Shown here in pieces: positions 20,667 through 34,400 of a stretch of 64,000 nt of DNA; within the stretch, counting starts at the first letter, position 1; each line of letters begins with the position of its first letter. Below the pieces are notes generated by a model. It saw only the letters and a list, made by a program, of their open reading frames with translations, was not told the DNA's origin and did no database searches. Source of the stretch: Haliclona indistincta (lineage: Eukaryota; Porifera; Demospongiae; Haplosclerida; Chalinidae); assembly GCA_964017065.1 (NCBI GenBank), contig OZ024786.1, positions 12,949,469-13,013,468 of the forward strand. Direction: 5' to 3'. A program made the translations under genes and the position numbers.

Positions 20667-23462
20667 TCATAGTCGCATGTTTGCAAGCTGCAGGAAAAAA
20701 CACAAACGTCAAATTGATCTAATTGCTCCGACTGATTTCAATTATTATATGAAATCAAGATTGTTATTATAGTTCAAGATCTATATTCATGCAAGGTTTG
20801 ATCATTAAATTATGGCGCGGGCTTGAGTCAAATGATGTTAGAGCACTGGGCTATAGCATTATACCTTTTCTTCCATCCTTGTTGCTATGTGTCTAGTAGT
20901 TGGTTGTGAGTCCTTGAGGATCACTATGAACTCTCTCAGCCGCTCCATAGGGTCCGGATGAGAGAGAATATTACTACGACAATCATCGAGCACTTGGAAT
21001 GCTCTTTCATCAGTAGAAATGCCTGTATCAGTGTGAACATGTCTCATTGTGCTGTCACTAATGAAAAAGGAAGAGTATAGCTTTGCTGCATTGCTTGACA
21101 GGCTAGTGGCCATAGCACAGTGAAGATCAACATAGCTTTCAGTCATCAGTTTATTGATAGGAGCTCGCATTTGCTGACCAGATGCTACAAAAAGAGAAAG
21201 TCATATTCATGCTATCGTGCATGCACATTATTGCATTCATATACCATGAGTGGTTGAATCATGCATTTGGTGGTCATGGCTTGATGTTACTGCTGGACCT
21301 GAAAAATTATTTGGAATAAATCTTTGAAAAAGCTTGTGCAAAGTCATATGTACCTGGTCTGGGAGTGTGAGGAAGCCATGGTAGGTCAGCATTAGTAACA
21401 GTACCAGTGGTAGTCTCATTACGACTACAGGTCAGCTGATAGTACCTCGTAGGATCAGAACAGACTTTACACTTCTTTCTAACAATGCACTGAAGAGGAT
21501 GTTGAGAATTGTGAGGGCAATGTACGATACACGGATGCTCAATTGGGTCTTGGCATAGTCGGCAAGGGAAGCCTACTTGCATATTAGCAGAGTAGTTTAG
21601 ACGCTGTGCAGCATGTGCGATGCTACCAAGGACAGTCTGACGGATATCAGGACACAGAGAGGCTGATCCAGAGTAACACACCTCTAGCCAGTAGGTGTGG
21701 TCAATAATAAGAAGAGCTCCACCGAAATCAACACAGGACAAACGAATGGCATATCGAAGCTGACACTGAGATCGAAGTAATGAAAACCTAGGCTCTTTAT
21801 TATGATTGAGAAGAGAGACAATGAAAGCAATGAAGAGACCGACTGGTGTAGGCTTGAGGTCCCACGTAAGAATCCAAGAATTTGCAGTCTTGACAAACAA
21901 CTCCTTTTCACTTTCTTTCAGATGAGACCGATGAAGGACACAAGGCAGAAAGTAGCCTGTCTCACCATCCTCTAATCGAACAGGAGCGGTAACAAGAAGA
22001 TAAGACAGCAGCTTAACAAAGTGCTCTGCTGTAAAGATATTGGGTATAAACCCATCGGGAAGGCAATGAAGCAAATCTATCATAAAAATGCCTTTATCAC
22101 GTAGCTGCTGAAGGGCGCCAGGTTTAAGTGAAATTCCGTACAAAGAAGCAGCATTGCCGAAGGTGACAGCAATGACAGCACTGAGCTTGTTTAGTACAGG
22201 CTGGAATGTGACAAAGACTATGTCAGGAAGGCATTCAGGAACGTAAAGGAACATCGACAATGAATTGAAGTATTTCAGTGCCTCTTTTAACTCTTTTGGT
22301 TGTAACGAAAGAAGTTCACCAGCTGCTATGCACTCTTCTAGTGTAAGAACATATCGACCCTTTTCTTCAGCAATGCGCGATAACTCAAGCTCAAGTAGAA
22401 ACCATGCCATTGGCACATTCACAACTAGCCTTGCCTCGGGCCTTCCCATTATAAGCGCCCTCAGACGGGATGCTAGCTCTTCTCTTCCCTCTGTGGTGAT
22501 TGCATTGACTGGAAAGATAATGTCTCCATTACTGGGATCACTGTCAATGCGAACATGCTCATATGACGACAGCACTTCATGAAGCATCTGATTCTTCTGT
22601 TCAACAGACTCGAGGCACTTGTCTACCTGGTCTAGAAATGTGCCTACAAGGACGAAGTGTGGATTGCTTGGAGTCTTCTCAACTTGTTGCAAACTTGCAG
22701 CTCTCATCGAAGATTGTGAACGGAAAACAGATGTTATCATGTCTAAGTTGGTCAACTGAAGTTCGCTAGGTAGGCAGGTTTGTGTGCCATGAATAACAAA
22801 CTCAAATACTGGCTTCTCGCTGAGCTGCTCACACAATCGATGAGTGATAATATTGATTGAATTGTGTTGAACAAACAATGGCAATACTTCTTGAAACTGA
22901 GGTTGGCCACCAGAATCGATAAGGTATATCCAGTGAGCAGAGAATAACTCATCGGAAGCATCGGCAGAGGTCAATAGAGACAATAGACGTTCAGCTGTAG
23001 CAGATTGTTTAGATGCTGAAGTTGAAATTTCAGGTTTGTAGCCAATTATATATTTAATGGTTTCCATTAGGGATGCTTTGAAAGTACCAACTGTGCTGCT
23101 TTTTTGCTGTGTTTGTTCAATTTTTTGGGTGTGTTCGATTGGGTTCTGTTGTGGATGCTCATTAAGGTAAGCTATGCCATCAGCTAGAAGTTTCATCAGC
23201 TCTTTTGGTCCAACACGCTTCCAGTTGACGAACTCATTGGCTGCTATTCTACATCCTGCCATTGATCGTACAGGACTAGTAGCCACTAGCGTGCTATGCC
23301 TCTCCCTAGCAGGAGGATTGCCAAGTACCAGGTCAGTAATACTAGATTTACCACTGCCAGGTGCTCCATGGATGGTCAGTATGGTTGTTTCCACTTTAAC
23401 CATCTTTCCTGGACTGAAGTTTCTCATCATTACTTGAGTTTTAAATTCATTAACAGAATAAC
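20667..23462 (-). CDS. Gene A, 3' body: Roc GTPase, COR-like, Cys-rich and death-fold domains
   Basis: Exons 23462-21354, 21298-21245, 21184-20865, 20687-20667 (stop TGA). The large exon has a Roc-like G domain: Walker A GAPGSGKSS, DSGGQ as switch II, and VGTFLDQVD as the G4 motif, close to the VGTHLD form of Roc proteins. A COR-like region follows (AWFLLELELSRIAEEKGRYV). Next is a Cys/His segment (CRLC, CIVHC, CKVC) that could bind zinc. After an 18-residue linker exon comes a helical domain of about 105 residues with LDDCRSNIL and LREFIVILKDSQP, resembling CARD/death folds. The final 7-codon exon is conserved in genes B and C; without it a TAA follows at 20859. Phases join to the Rab-like exons upstream (25492-40877) to give about 991 residues. 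Roc-COR proteins are dimeric signalling GTPases; a sensing role here is inferred. Confidence 0.82.
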
Positions 23463-23510
23463 CTGTGAAGATGAAAAAACAACATTCATAATCATGAATA
23501 AAATAAAGAT

Positions 23511-23690
23511 ACAGCAAAACCCCACTTAGCGGACACCCTCTCCAGAGGACACCCTCTCTATTATGGACACTTACTGAATCCAAATATAACCCACATAATG
23601 TATAATAAACCCCTGACCAGAGCACACACTCTCTATAATGGAGAATTTTGTTGGTCCCAATTGTGTCCGCCTTAGAGAGGTTCCACTGTA
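23511..23690. mobile_element. Short Tc1/pogo-like MITE
   Basis: The left end TACAGCAAAACCCCACTTAG and right end CTTAGAGAGGTTCCACTGTA are imperfect inverted repeats next to TA. GGACACCCTCTC motifs recur inside. It is about 180 bases, non-coding, in the intron just upstream of the large exon of gene A, and absent from gene B at that place. Confidence 0.6.
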
Positions 23691-23777
23691 TACACAGAGT
23701 TAGCCTCGTCCCCAGGCTCTCAAGAGAGAGCCTGGTACACATTGCATGCGCATGCATTAATTACGTTCAAATATAGC

Positions 23778-23833
23778 ATGATTTTCACCGAATCAGTTGA
23801 AGCGAATTCAACTGATTCGGTGAAAATCATGCC
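23778..23833. repeat. Perfect palindrome, about 56 bases
   Basis: GCATGATTTTCACCGAATCA pairs with its exact complement around GAATTC. It lies in the gene A intron between a CCCAGGCTCTC MITE fragment and a segment rich in GAGCTCTATGG / GAGCACTGG motifs (23840-24120). Confidence 0.8.
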
Positions 23834-24272
23834 ATATGTACTAGTTAAAGCACCGTGTCGAGAGCTCTATGGCGTATAATTGCACGAGGGGCGTGGCGAA
23901 AGGCAAATAGAGCACGAGCCCAAGGCGAGTGCTCTATTTGTCATCGAGACACTTCCCAAGTGCAATCATATGCCATGGAGCATGAGACTTTAAAGTGTGA
24001 CTTTGCAGAAACTAGCCCGGAGTCGATCGCTACGCAAACAGTTGTCGCCTGTGGCCCTGCCCCCAGTGCTCTATGAAACGAAGAGTGAGCTCTATGGCAT
24101 TTAGAGCACTGGCGGCGCCTTTGAACTTGTATGGTATCATACTTTAATTAGACATAATTAATGCATGCGCATGTGTACCAGGCTACGGTAAGTGCTAAAA
24201 ATGGAGTGTACGTTATGCTGGCTACTATTATAGGGTTGTGTGATATTGGTATTATCATAGTATAATGAATGA

Positions 24273-24740
24273 TTAGATAACGATACTATCACAATGTCGT
24301 TTAGCAAGAGCATAATAGTAACACAAAACTTGTTTAGCATCAGGTGGTATACATGGTTGGACCAATATTCCATACTTCATGTGACAACAGACTGGAAACT
24401 GGGAACTAGAACCTGAGGGGTCATTTTGGTTAGTAGTATAATTACAGCTCGCTGCAGCTGTAATGAAGCACCTAAGGTGCAGATGCCTCGGTGGAATGAC
24501 ATTATATCCACAAACACAACTATCCACCATTCCACATACACAGCAACTGCAGATGCATGCATACAGGATTTCTGTGCAGCAATCACAATGCAGTGCTTTA
24601 GTTATGCAATCAGAAGCCAATCAGTGCTGACCACAATTCAACTGGGCGTGTCTACAATGTTCATTACAGCACACGCATACCACGAGCGAGATAGCTTCCA
24701 TAGCTTGCTTACACAATTTCTCTGGACCTGCGCTGCTATC
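24273..24740 (-). pseudogene. Cys-rich exon remnant in a gene A intron
   Basis: After an acceptor-like CTACAG the frame reads from 24740 through CVCCNEHCRHAQ, meets one in-frame TGA at 24621-24623, and stays open to 24273 with CDCCTEILYACICSCCVCG and more Cys pairs. Cysteine spacing suggests a former zinc-binding module. The matching intron of gene B lacks this block. It is either a decayed alternative exon or an insertion brought into A. Confidence 0.35.
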
Positions 24741-25016
24741 CTGTAGTAAAGTCTAACCTATCAGCTTCCAGCCAGTCAACTGTGGACAGCTTTGCCTTTG
24801 GAGAAGTCCAGATAGCCAGCAACGGTAAACAAAGTAAGCAAACCGCGCCATAACTCTAGAACAAAGCTTTGCATGGAACTTTCGCTAGTTCACAACCGAG
24901 ATAATATCAAGTTCTACCTGCAGTGCAAGTTTCAGAGCTTACCTTCCAGCGTGCGCAGCAAAAATGGTGTAACAGACAGACAGACAGACAGAACGACAGA
25001 CAACGCGATTACAGTA

Positions 25017-25049
25017 TGCCTCGTGGCTCCGCCCACCGAGGCATAATTA
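25017..25049. repeat. Conserved TATGCCTCGTGG hairpin, second copy
   Basis: Identical stem and loop to 10603-10637, preceded by GACAGA repeats in both places. The strict identity over about 37 bases suggests the end of a mobile element. Confidence 0.65.
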
Positions 25050-25491
25050 TACACATGTACATCCGCTGGGCGACATTTTCATTTGATCGAAAGTCAAGTC
25101 CCCCACTGTGCTATGTTAAATTTCCTGCCTGTGCTACATTTTCCCACTGTTTGGAATAGCTAGTGGACTGCATGCGTGCTGTAGAAATTTGCAGGACAAA
25201 CTGCCAATTTAGACCAAGTAAAATTTTCTTCAAAATAATTCAGTAACTAAAGGGTTAACATTTCGTACATGTTAAATTGTTGTGGAATATACAGATGCAA
25301 TGGCGCAGTAGAGTTCTACATTAGCATCACCGTTGTATTACTGTAAGTGACGTGTGCAAAATGATACCTTTTAACTTTGCAACCTTCACACAGTATACTT
25401 CTGTAAAAGGGATTGAACAATTAATTTGAATCGGCATGATTCTACATTAGTCTATAACATGCATACTATTCTAATCATTGTGTTCTGTTAC

Positions 25492-28400
25492 CTGTTAGTA
25501 AAGTTTGAAAGACAGTGTTAACACTAGTAGACTCACACGCCTCATCGAACAAAAGAGAATGCTTTTCTACAAAGGGATCAAGAATGAATGAAGTGTAATG
25601 AAAGCTGGCTCTATACATTTTACACAAGGCATTATTAGGGAGGCATGGTAGTGCCTCCCTATGTAGGGATGAACGAGAAAACAAAATGGCGGCTACATAC
25701 AATGCACTAGCGTTCAAACGCTGATATTTCGCCTGGTGATGAATTGTATACGTCCAAAGATACTTAGATCTGCTCTCTGGCGTTGCCCCATCTTACAGTA
25801 GCAAGGAGATTGCTCGAAATTGTCACTAAAGTGGCGAACCTGGAAACGGTGAAAATCGAGTTTCGCCATCTTCGTTTTCTTCTTCTTTCTTTCTTCTTTC
25901 TTCAACGCGCCTAGCGCCCTTACGCGAGCAATGCCGAAACCAAAACACCCACAAACAGCATGAAATTTTCCTGGCAGGTGCCCTTTGAACTTCAGTAGTT
26001 TTTAGCGAAACGTCGATATAAATTTGACGAGTTCACGATCACGAACAGTTGTCAGCTAAGTGTTAGACGCCATATTGTGATTACGCAATGCGCACGTGAC
26101 CAATCACACGACTTCTAGCAGTACAGTATCGCCGTATGGAGAGCGCATATATGCGTCTGGAGTCTTCGAGGAACAACTCATCGAGTAAGCTCGTGTAGTA
26201 TCACCGTTCTGCTGCTTGCCAGATAGTATCACAGCCGGACAGAATTTTCTAAACCAGAGTGGGCAGTTTCGTACTCGGCAATCACGAGAGACCCACATAG
26301 GGGTGGGTGGGTTGTGGGGAGGGCGTCAGGTGGCATTTTTTTGGCGCTCTGGCAAAAGTAGATGTATCTTCTTCCATCGCTCTTGCTGGTAGGGGATTTT
26401 TGCCGAAATCATGTCTTCTCATTAAATATTCGCCCCTCTGTAACTTACAGACAGAGACCTTTTTGCAAAATCCCATACATACGTTTCTTCCTTGTGTACC
26501 AAAGTTTATGTCTGACATTTTGTGTGGGTGTGGCATGCTCAGGAAAGAAACGCAACTTTTCGTCATTGGGTGGGGCTTGCTACGCCCACAAGACGAATGG
26601 CGACTTTCTTGGGTGATCAGTGTGACTGACCAAGCCTTCAACTAACAGTAGAAACCAAAATATTCGTAATCCTGATGTTTGGGATTTCCACCCTTAAGGT
26701 GGTGGGATACCGTTTTAATGAGATTCATGACTTTGCAAGGGGCTATTTCTTTTTAAGCCAAGTCTATCTGTGCAGACGGAGTTGCAGTGTACGCTTTGTT
26801 TGTCTATAGATAGGCATCGATAATAGCAAGTTTCAGCCTCGTAGTGTTCGCCATCACGGAACGACGAGCTCGCCTGTGAAGACTAAACACGATCGAGTTT
26901 TTACAATTTTTCTTTAGTTGTGTGAAAAGTACGAAGCTAAAACTGCTCATGCAAGCTCATCTTTCATTCGTGGAGGAGCCTGCGTATCGATTTCGCCGAG
27001 CAATGCTCGTACGCGATACTACAGCTACGTACTGCCAGACAGTACAGAGTACGCAGCTGTAATATCGCGTGCGAGCATTGCTCGGCGAAATCCATACGCA
27101 GGCTCCTCCACAGATAGTAGATGAGCTTGAACGAGCAGTTTTAGCTTCGTACTTTTCACACAACTAAAGAAAAATTGTAAAAACTCGATCGTGTTTAGTC
27201 TTCACATGACGAGCTCGTTGTTCCGTGATGGCGAACACTACGTGGCTGAAACTTGCTAAAGCGCACACTGCAACTCCGTCTGCACAGATAGACTTGGCTT
27301 AAAAAGAAATAGTCCCTTGCAAAGTAATGAATCTCATTAAAACGGTATCCCGCCACCTTAAGTGAATTTAATCACGTGAATACATTATAGGTTAGACGAT
27401 GGTTTGAGGTGTCTACAGAGAGTTAGATTGCCACGGAAACCGATGTATGGACGTTCCGAGCATGCAGCACGAGGGTGTTTATTTCAGGTTTTAAGGGCGA
27501 TCTACATTTTGTGACTCATCCGTAGAGCAGAAGTTGATAGAAGACCATTCGAGGCAGACTCGAGGTAAATAAAAACAGTACTTTTAGTTTATTTGCTACG
27601 TACCAGAACAGTAAGAGTTGACTGCAGTCTAGCTATTAATGTACTTCTGGTTAGTAGTACTTGGACTAAAAGTATACTGTTTTTACTACCTCGAGTAGGC
27701 CTCGAATGTTCTTCTATAAACTTCTGTATCTTGGTCTGTGGAGCGCTGATGAATATCAGAGAAGCAGAAGCCGCATATGTTAGCTCAATGATTCTAGTTT
27801 AATTTAGCAGCGCTGTTTTGAAACATACGGCCAGGACGGTGCAAGTGTTTTGCAGCGCGTTTAAATTATTGACGTGTGATGATGGTTTATATAAGTGGGG
27901 ATTAAACTACTCCGGATGTGTCCGGATGCAAGTTTAATTATGGGCAATCAAAAGCAATCATCAATAATTGCGTTCTTTAGGCAATAAATTGAAAATGTCT
28001 ATCATGATTAAAAGAGTACGAGTCGACATTTTAGGGGCCAAAACTAGAAATGCGTTCTGGATGTCTGTGTACAAATTAAGCACACATTTCATGGTGTCTG
28101 TTGCAAGGGTATATACACAGCAAGGATATGTACATACACTTTTGATACATACTTGCAAACTCCATGGCCTCATCAGTTGTCACGGCTCTCTCATGATGCA
28201 AGTAACCCTTGACTCCTATTAGCATAATGACAGTGTCATAATTGGGAAAAATATCCTTCAGATGTCTCAGCGAACATTGCACATCCTTGTATGAACTACT
28301 GCTGGTTATGTCATACACATAAAGAGCACCTTGATAAAGGCGCCTAATAGAAAACAAAATACATCAAGAGATGTGAGAAAAAATCAAGAGGACAAAACCC

Positions 28401-31400
28401 ACCTATTAAATTTTGACAACATCCACTGATAAGAATAAATATCTGAAAATAGATGGAAATAAATTAGCCAGTATAAAGCCATTGAACGGAAAACAAGATG
28501 GTGGCTACAATATACAAAAGTAATAATTTCGTGCGCGTCACGCTAGGCCACGTCACCAGCCACACCTCCCTTGGTGGGCAGAAGAGTGAAAAATGTATGG
28601 GAAATCGACTCTGAGCGATTATATTGCATCTCTGGAGCCACAACCGAAACCGAGGTATTCAGAGCATCTTGCTTTTGTTCCGACAGAGCCGTTTTTGACA
28701 CAATTGGTGCAATCTTGCACACAGCAATTCGTAACCACGGTTAGGTCAGAATATACCGGACTGAAGCGAAAAGCAGAAGTATATAGTCTTTAATGTGTGG
28801 ATGCTTAATACAAGTAGCAGTCAAGTTGATTGGTCAGCAGCTAATTCCGTGTGCGCTTCGTGGTGCAAGGTCTCTGCAAAGTCCGGTAGAACTGACAGCT
28901 TGCCCACCAAAATATAGGTTTAACTTACACGTAAATTACGTACCACCCAATTTGCGGGTTGCATTAATAAGTTAGGTGGCGGGTAACCTTTCGATATGAA
29001 TATTAATGAGCCAAATTCTTTCTCCCAAAACTTTTCACAGAGACGGCCATGTAGCGCGAAACTTGCTGCAAAGCATGTTGACCTGCATCCCTGTTCTACC
29101 AGCGACTTTCAGTGAAATCTATAAAGCGCGAAGTGCACGCGATCCCCGAAACGATGTAGCAATTTTTCGCGCCCGATTTCTCGACGTGTAGCGGTAGCAG
29201 GTCTATAAGAAACTAGAAGCTTTAAGCCAAGGACGTTACCGAGGGCTGGACCGAGCGTTTTTTAGCTATTATCCTCGTGTCGCGAGTTATCGTCGATGAA
29301 TGGAAATTTTTGTGTAGTGACCCGCGTTTTAACAGTCATAAAATACCTCAGTATACAGTGTTCCACACGAAGAGAGTAGAAAAATATTTTTTTTACATAT
29401 TGCATCATATCTCAGGAATAAATAGTCCTACAGTCATGTTGCATGTATCATTATGATCCCCTATCCTTACTAAACACCCTGGTTTATATGGCTTCTAGTC
29501 AGATGACACACACGTGACACAAAATGGCGGGATGTACTACTGTCTGGAAAAAAGTGTTAGGTTGGGATTTCCAAAACTACTGCTAGTTAAGATCTGTTAA
29601 CGCTGCAGTAAGACCTTCACATTGGGTGCTTACCTGTGGGCAGCATGGTTGGTCTCGATCAGCTTTACTTCGTCGACGAAGAGGAAAATATGGCTTTCGC
29701 GACAGGCCAAAGTGTTAGGTTAGGGAAATCCGACTCCTTGGGAGTTAAGCTCCAAAACTAGAAGACTGCAATGCTAAAACATTCATCTTTACCTTAACGC
29801 TCGCACGGCGTCCCTAGAAGTGAGCACCGCGACAAGCGCAACTCTTTCCTACACGAAAGCTGTTTTCGGCGGCCATTTTGCGTAGACTAATGTATTACAG
29901 TGATTTGGCGTGACGTCACGCATTTTAGCAAATTCTTGAATTTTTCTACTCTCTTCGTGTGGAACACTGTAGGAGCAAATCTTCAAAAAGCGCTCCAGCC
30001 CTCCGCAAGTTGTTCAGCTACAAGTAGGTACTAGTGACTAAAATCAGTTTGCTACACAGCATGAAAATGTTGTGCGAAAATTCTGAATTTTATCTCCTCC
30101 ATTGGCGTGTATTGTGTGGTAGTGTGAGCCTGTCACGTTATATTTGGACCCCTGTAATATTCAGTGCGTGGGAACAAATATTTTGCATATTCAGGTGTAA
30201 TATTTGGACCCTGTGGTAGAAGGAGCCCGCCCCAGGGATTTTCCCCCTATTAAACTTCATTATAGTGTAGAACCTTCTAGACAATTCCTTTCTTTCTAAT
30301 AAGTTATAGACCTCATACTACACTTCTGGATTATTCTATTTCTAGTACTTTCTACTTCCTATAAATACTCTTCTTTTGTAATTTAAAAATAGTTACCAAT
30401 TTAGTTCCATTTCTCAGAGTTATCCGTTCTATGTCGAATTCGAGCGACTACCCCTTGGCTCTATCACATGATGCTTGCAAAAGTAAAGGAACAAGATGGG
30501 ATGATGCTTGCAAAAGTAAAGGAGCAAGATGGGATGATGCTTGCTAAAGTAAAGGAACAAGATGGGATGATGCTTGCAAAAGTAAAGGAACAAGATGGGA
30601 TGATGCTTGCAAAAGTAAAGGAACAAGATGGGATGATGCTTGCAAAATTGAAGGAACAAGATGGAATGATGGTTGCAAATGTAAAGTCCCAAGTATCCCT
30701 ACATCAGCGGCTTGAAGGAGGACGCATTCCGATGAAGTAACTGACAGTTGTAAATAACTAGAGGTATCTGTGTTTAGAGGACGCAGTCCGATGAAGTAGT
30801 TGACAGTTGTAAATAACTAGAGGTATCTGTGTTTAGGAGGACGCAGTCCGATGAATTCGAAGTAGCTGACAGTTGTAAATAACTAGAGGACTGGTATCTG
30901 TATTTTGGAGGACACAGTCCGATTAAGTAATTGATGGTTGTAAAAGGTATAGGAAGAGGATTCCGCATTTTGTCAGTTGCACGTCGTCGCAGCAAGCCAC
31001 TGATGTAGGGATATTTGGGACTTTACACTTGCAACCAATATTCCATCTTGTTTCTTCACTTTGCAAGCATCATCAGTCCCATCTTGTTCCTTTACTTTTG
31101 CAAGCATCATCCCATCTTGTTCCTTTACTTTTGCAAGCATCTTCCCATCTTGTTCCTTTACTTTTGCAAGCATCATCTCATCTTGTTCCTTTACTTTTGC
31201 AAGCGTCATCCCTACACTTTTTAGTTTTTTTTTATTTAAAACTTTTTTACTTTACTTTTAATACATGTACTGGTTAAACCAGGAATGGGAAAAGAGAAAT
31301 AAGAAATGGGAAACCGGAAATGAGAAACCAGAAATCAGTAACCAAAATACATTGTAGCTGTCTCTAAAAGTACAGCTGAGCGCTGACGAGACTGCATGCA

Positions 31401-34400
31401 TCACCATGTGTTGCACGGTCACTAGTACTGTTCACGTAGATAGTACTGACTGCAGTCTAGCGCAGTGCCATGATCTAGGTGTGAGACTGTAAACACGCTG
31501 GTTTAGCCAGCGTGAACGACGATGACTGTGCAGTCTACGATATGATCTGTGCCGCTGAGTGGTGGATGGTACGTTCACGTATATATAGAACACATCAATC
31601 ATTGTAGCCCTATGAGTGATTTGACCCTAGCTATCATCTTTTTATTCATCAGATCTGACTGAGCTTTCTGACTTCTTCATCATTGCCTTTGTATTATTAT
31701 CACTACTTCCATTTTTGTGTAAATTTTATAAAACTCTGTTGTGTAAAATTACAAGCCAACCGTTACACTGCACACTAGACGGCACAGTACATACACTCAC
31801 CGTTGTCCGCCCTGGCTAGACCAGCATGTTTACAGTCTCAGCTCATGACACTGTGTTAGTCAGTACTAACTACATGTAGACGGTACTAGTGACCGTGCAC
31901 CCCTATGGTGCACCACTGATGCATGCAGTCTCATCAGCGCTCAGCTGTACTTTTAGAGCACTGTTGTATTTAAAGACAGCTATTTATTGGGACGAACTTG
32001 AGCGAGCCCCACATTGATGGTGACAATGCTCCCCCCGGGGACCTATCAATCCATCCATCCATCCATCCATCCATCCATCCATCCACCCATCCACCCATCC
32101 ACCCATCCACCCATCCACCCATCCACCCATCCACCCATCCACCCATCCACCCACCCACCCACCCACCCATCCACCCATCCACCCATCCACCCATCCACCC
32201 ATCCACCCATCCACCCATCCACCCATCCACCCATCCACCCATCCACCCATCCACCCATCCACCCATCCACCCATCCACCCATCCACCCATCCACCCATCC
32301 ACCCATCCACCCATCCACCCATCCACCCATCCACCCATCCACCCATCCATCCATCCATCCATCTATCTATCTGGCACGGGGTGCGTTTGTCACCTCGATG
32401 TTCCCGAGAAGTCACGTGTACGCATTGACTGCGCCCCATGATGTAATCCTCATGTGGCGCGATTCGAAACAAGACAGGGCGACAACCAGACGCCTGGGGA
32501 ACACCTGGATCGACTTCTACAAGGCAAGAGTATTGCCAGGAAATGCATTACCAGAAAAGGAGGACATGACGCGGAATTCAGTCCACGCGTGTTTTACGAA
32601 TAATTGCACTGCGTATCACGATAAAGCACTGGCGAGCGCGGGATTTCCATAGTAACAAGAAATGGCGGCGAGCACGAGGACTACAGCTAGCCAGAACTAC
32701 TCTTCTCCTGTGGCAGCTGACGGATTATAAGGCGGTCTGAGCAGCTAATCTATACCCAGGACCACCGTCAGCTCCGTCGCCTATACATCAGAGCTTGGTT
32801 TCGGTACTGTAGCGGGTGGTATGACCGTATGAAACCGAGCGACTGTTCCAAACAAGAATATGGAAGGTTAGCACGGTAGTACACACTATAGCACCCACGA
32901 AATTTAGCCTACGGTACAGGTATGGGCTTCAGATACTCATGTATAGCTGCAGCAATGCTGCTAGTAGTGATGTGTGATAATTATAAAGTCTATGGTGTCT
33001 TTTGGCAGAGCAATTGTTGTTGCATCTCGTCCCGGGAGGGCTATTGTAAAGAGGAGTCCTGCTGGATAGTGGATAGAGAGTCCTGCTGGATAGAGACATC
33101 ACTCATTCTGCTAAACAGTATGTTTAATAAGATTCTCATAAACAGTGTGTGTGACTGGTGTTTTCCCCCTCACAGATCTGTCGCCTGTTTGTATTGTCTT
33201 ATCTTATTGTACTATTTTAAACTGTTCAATCATACTTGACTATCACTGCATAGATAGAACAATACTAGCATGTATTCAAGTCTTTTCAAGAACAAAAGTT
33301 TAGAGAGTTCAATCGTAGTCGTCTCTGGATGCATTTCTTGAACTTAAAGCCTTGCCGAGAGAAAAAGGTAAAATCAACATTGCTACTGGAAGATCAAGAG
33401 GTCATTTACTTTGCTACTTGTGTCCAGACAAGGGCTTACACTTGGTTTGAGACTGTTGCGAGAAACAAAGAAAGAGAGGTGTGGTCAACAATGTAGCTAT
33501 TGAGTCAGCAGCTTAGTGCTCTGTCTGAAGCACAAGCCAACACTATTCCTTTATAAACACCAAGACTAGTAAACTTGCCATTTATACAGTATGCTCTCTG
33601 TAAGCTCCAATCGCTCGCAAAAGACGTGTCAATGCTATAGCTATCATTCGGTGGTACAGACGGTATGCCAGAAGCTCCAGGTAGTTGGTATAGCTTTGTA
33701 ATGATGCCGTCTACATTGGTTCACAGTCGGGCACAAGAAGACGTTACTCTCCATCGCTCCAGTGTCCTGCTGAAATAGCACGATGTTGACAGGGACGCCA
33801 GCGGGACCGGATCTCGGTCGGCATGACTCGGCGGCGACACTGATCGGCAAGCTCCGCGGTGACTTCTAGAATCCATCTCTTCGTCAACAAAGGGCTTATG
33901 AGCACCTAGAGAGACACCATAGACAGTGTTAGCCATTGCGTAAATTTGAATTTGAACTTACAAAAGCAGCTGTTGATACTGTTTGTACAACGAGGAAGAA
34001 CTTGAAAATAACCCAACTTTACCCCCAAAAGGGAACGTGTTCCCATGTCCCAGTATAAATTTCGACCATACCATTCGATACCTAAAAAGGCACTCTATCA
34101 AACCTGGGGCCGGCAAATAGAAAAAGTTCAAAGCTTTTCAAGCGACAGTCGTTCAAAATTTGAAAAAACCATGTTTTTAGACCTCGCCAATACAATTGCA
34201 ATTGAGCGACGGTCGCGACTTTCAACCCCGTTTTGGAACGCTTTCTCGCTGCCTTTCTGCAACACTTTTTATACTAATCAGTAGCCAATGAGCTGAAGTT
34301 TGTTCTCTGGGGTAGGCAAATATAAATTTGTGTTCACGTTAGCCAGGATGACTGCTAGAAGTTCATCTCCCAATAGAACTAATACATTAACTAAGGGAAG

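Noticed and set aside
22265..22582. Plus-strand frames repeated at 22265, 52132 and 62965
   Set aside because: Antisense shadows of the conserved Roc-COR exon in genes A, B and C.
23463..23757. N-terminal extension of the gene A Roc frame past 23462
   Set aside because: It reads into a MITE and a Tc1-like element, while CACAG at 23467-23463 is a good acceptor and gene B has the same exon edge at 53335.
24621..24623. In-frame TGA as a selenocysteine codon
   Set aside because: No supporting SECIS-like structure could be identified and the exon is absent from the paralogue; a disabling stop is simpler.
30468..30740. Repetitive frame with an 11-residue repeat ([11 protein letters not shown])
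   Set aside because: The 33-base unit is a multiple of three, so open frames arise on both strands of every copy; the same units form the arms of a palindromic element.
32014..32652. His/Pro- and Gly/Trp-rich reading frames of over 100 codons
   Set aside because: They are translations of the CCAT/CCCATCCA minisatellite in several phases, without splice context.
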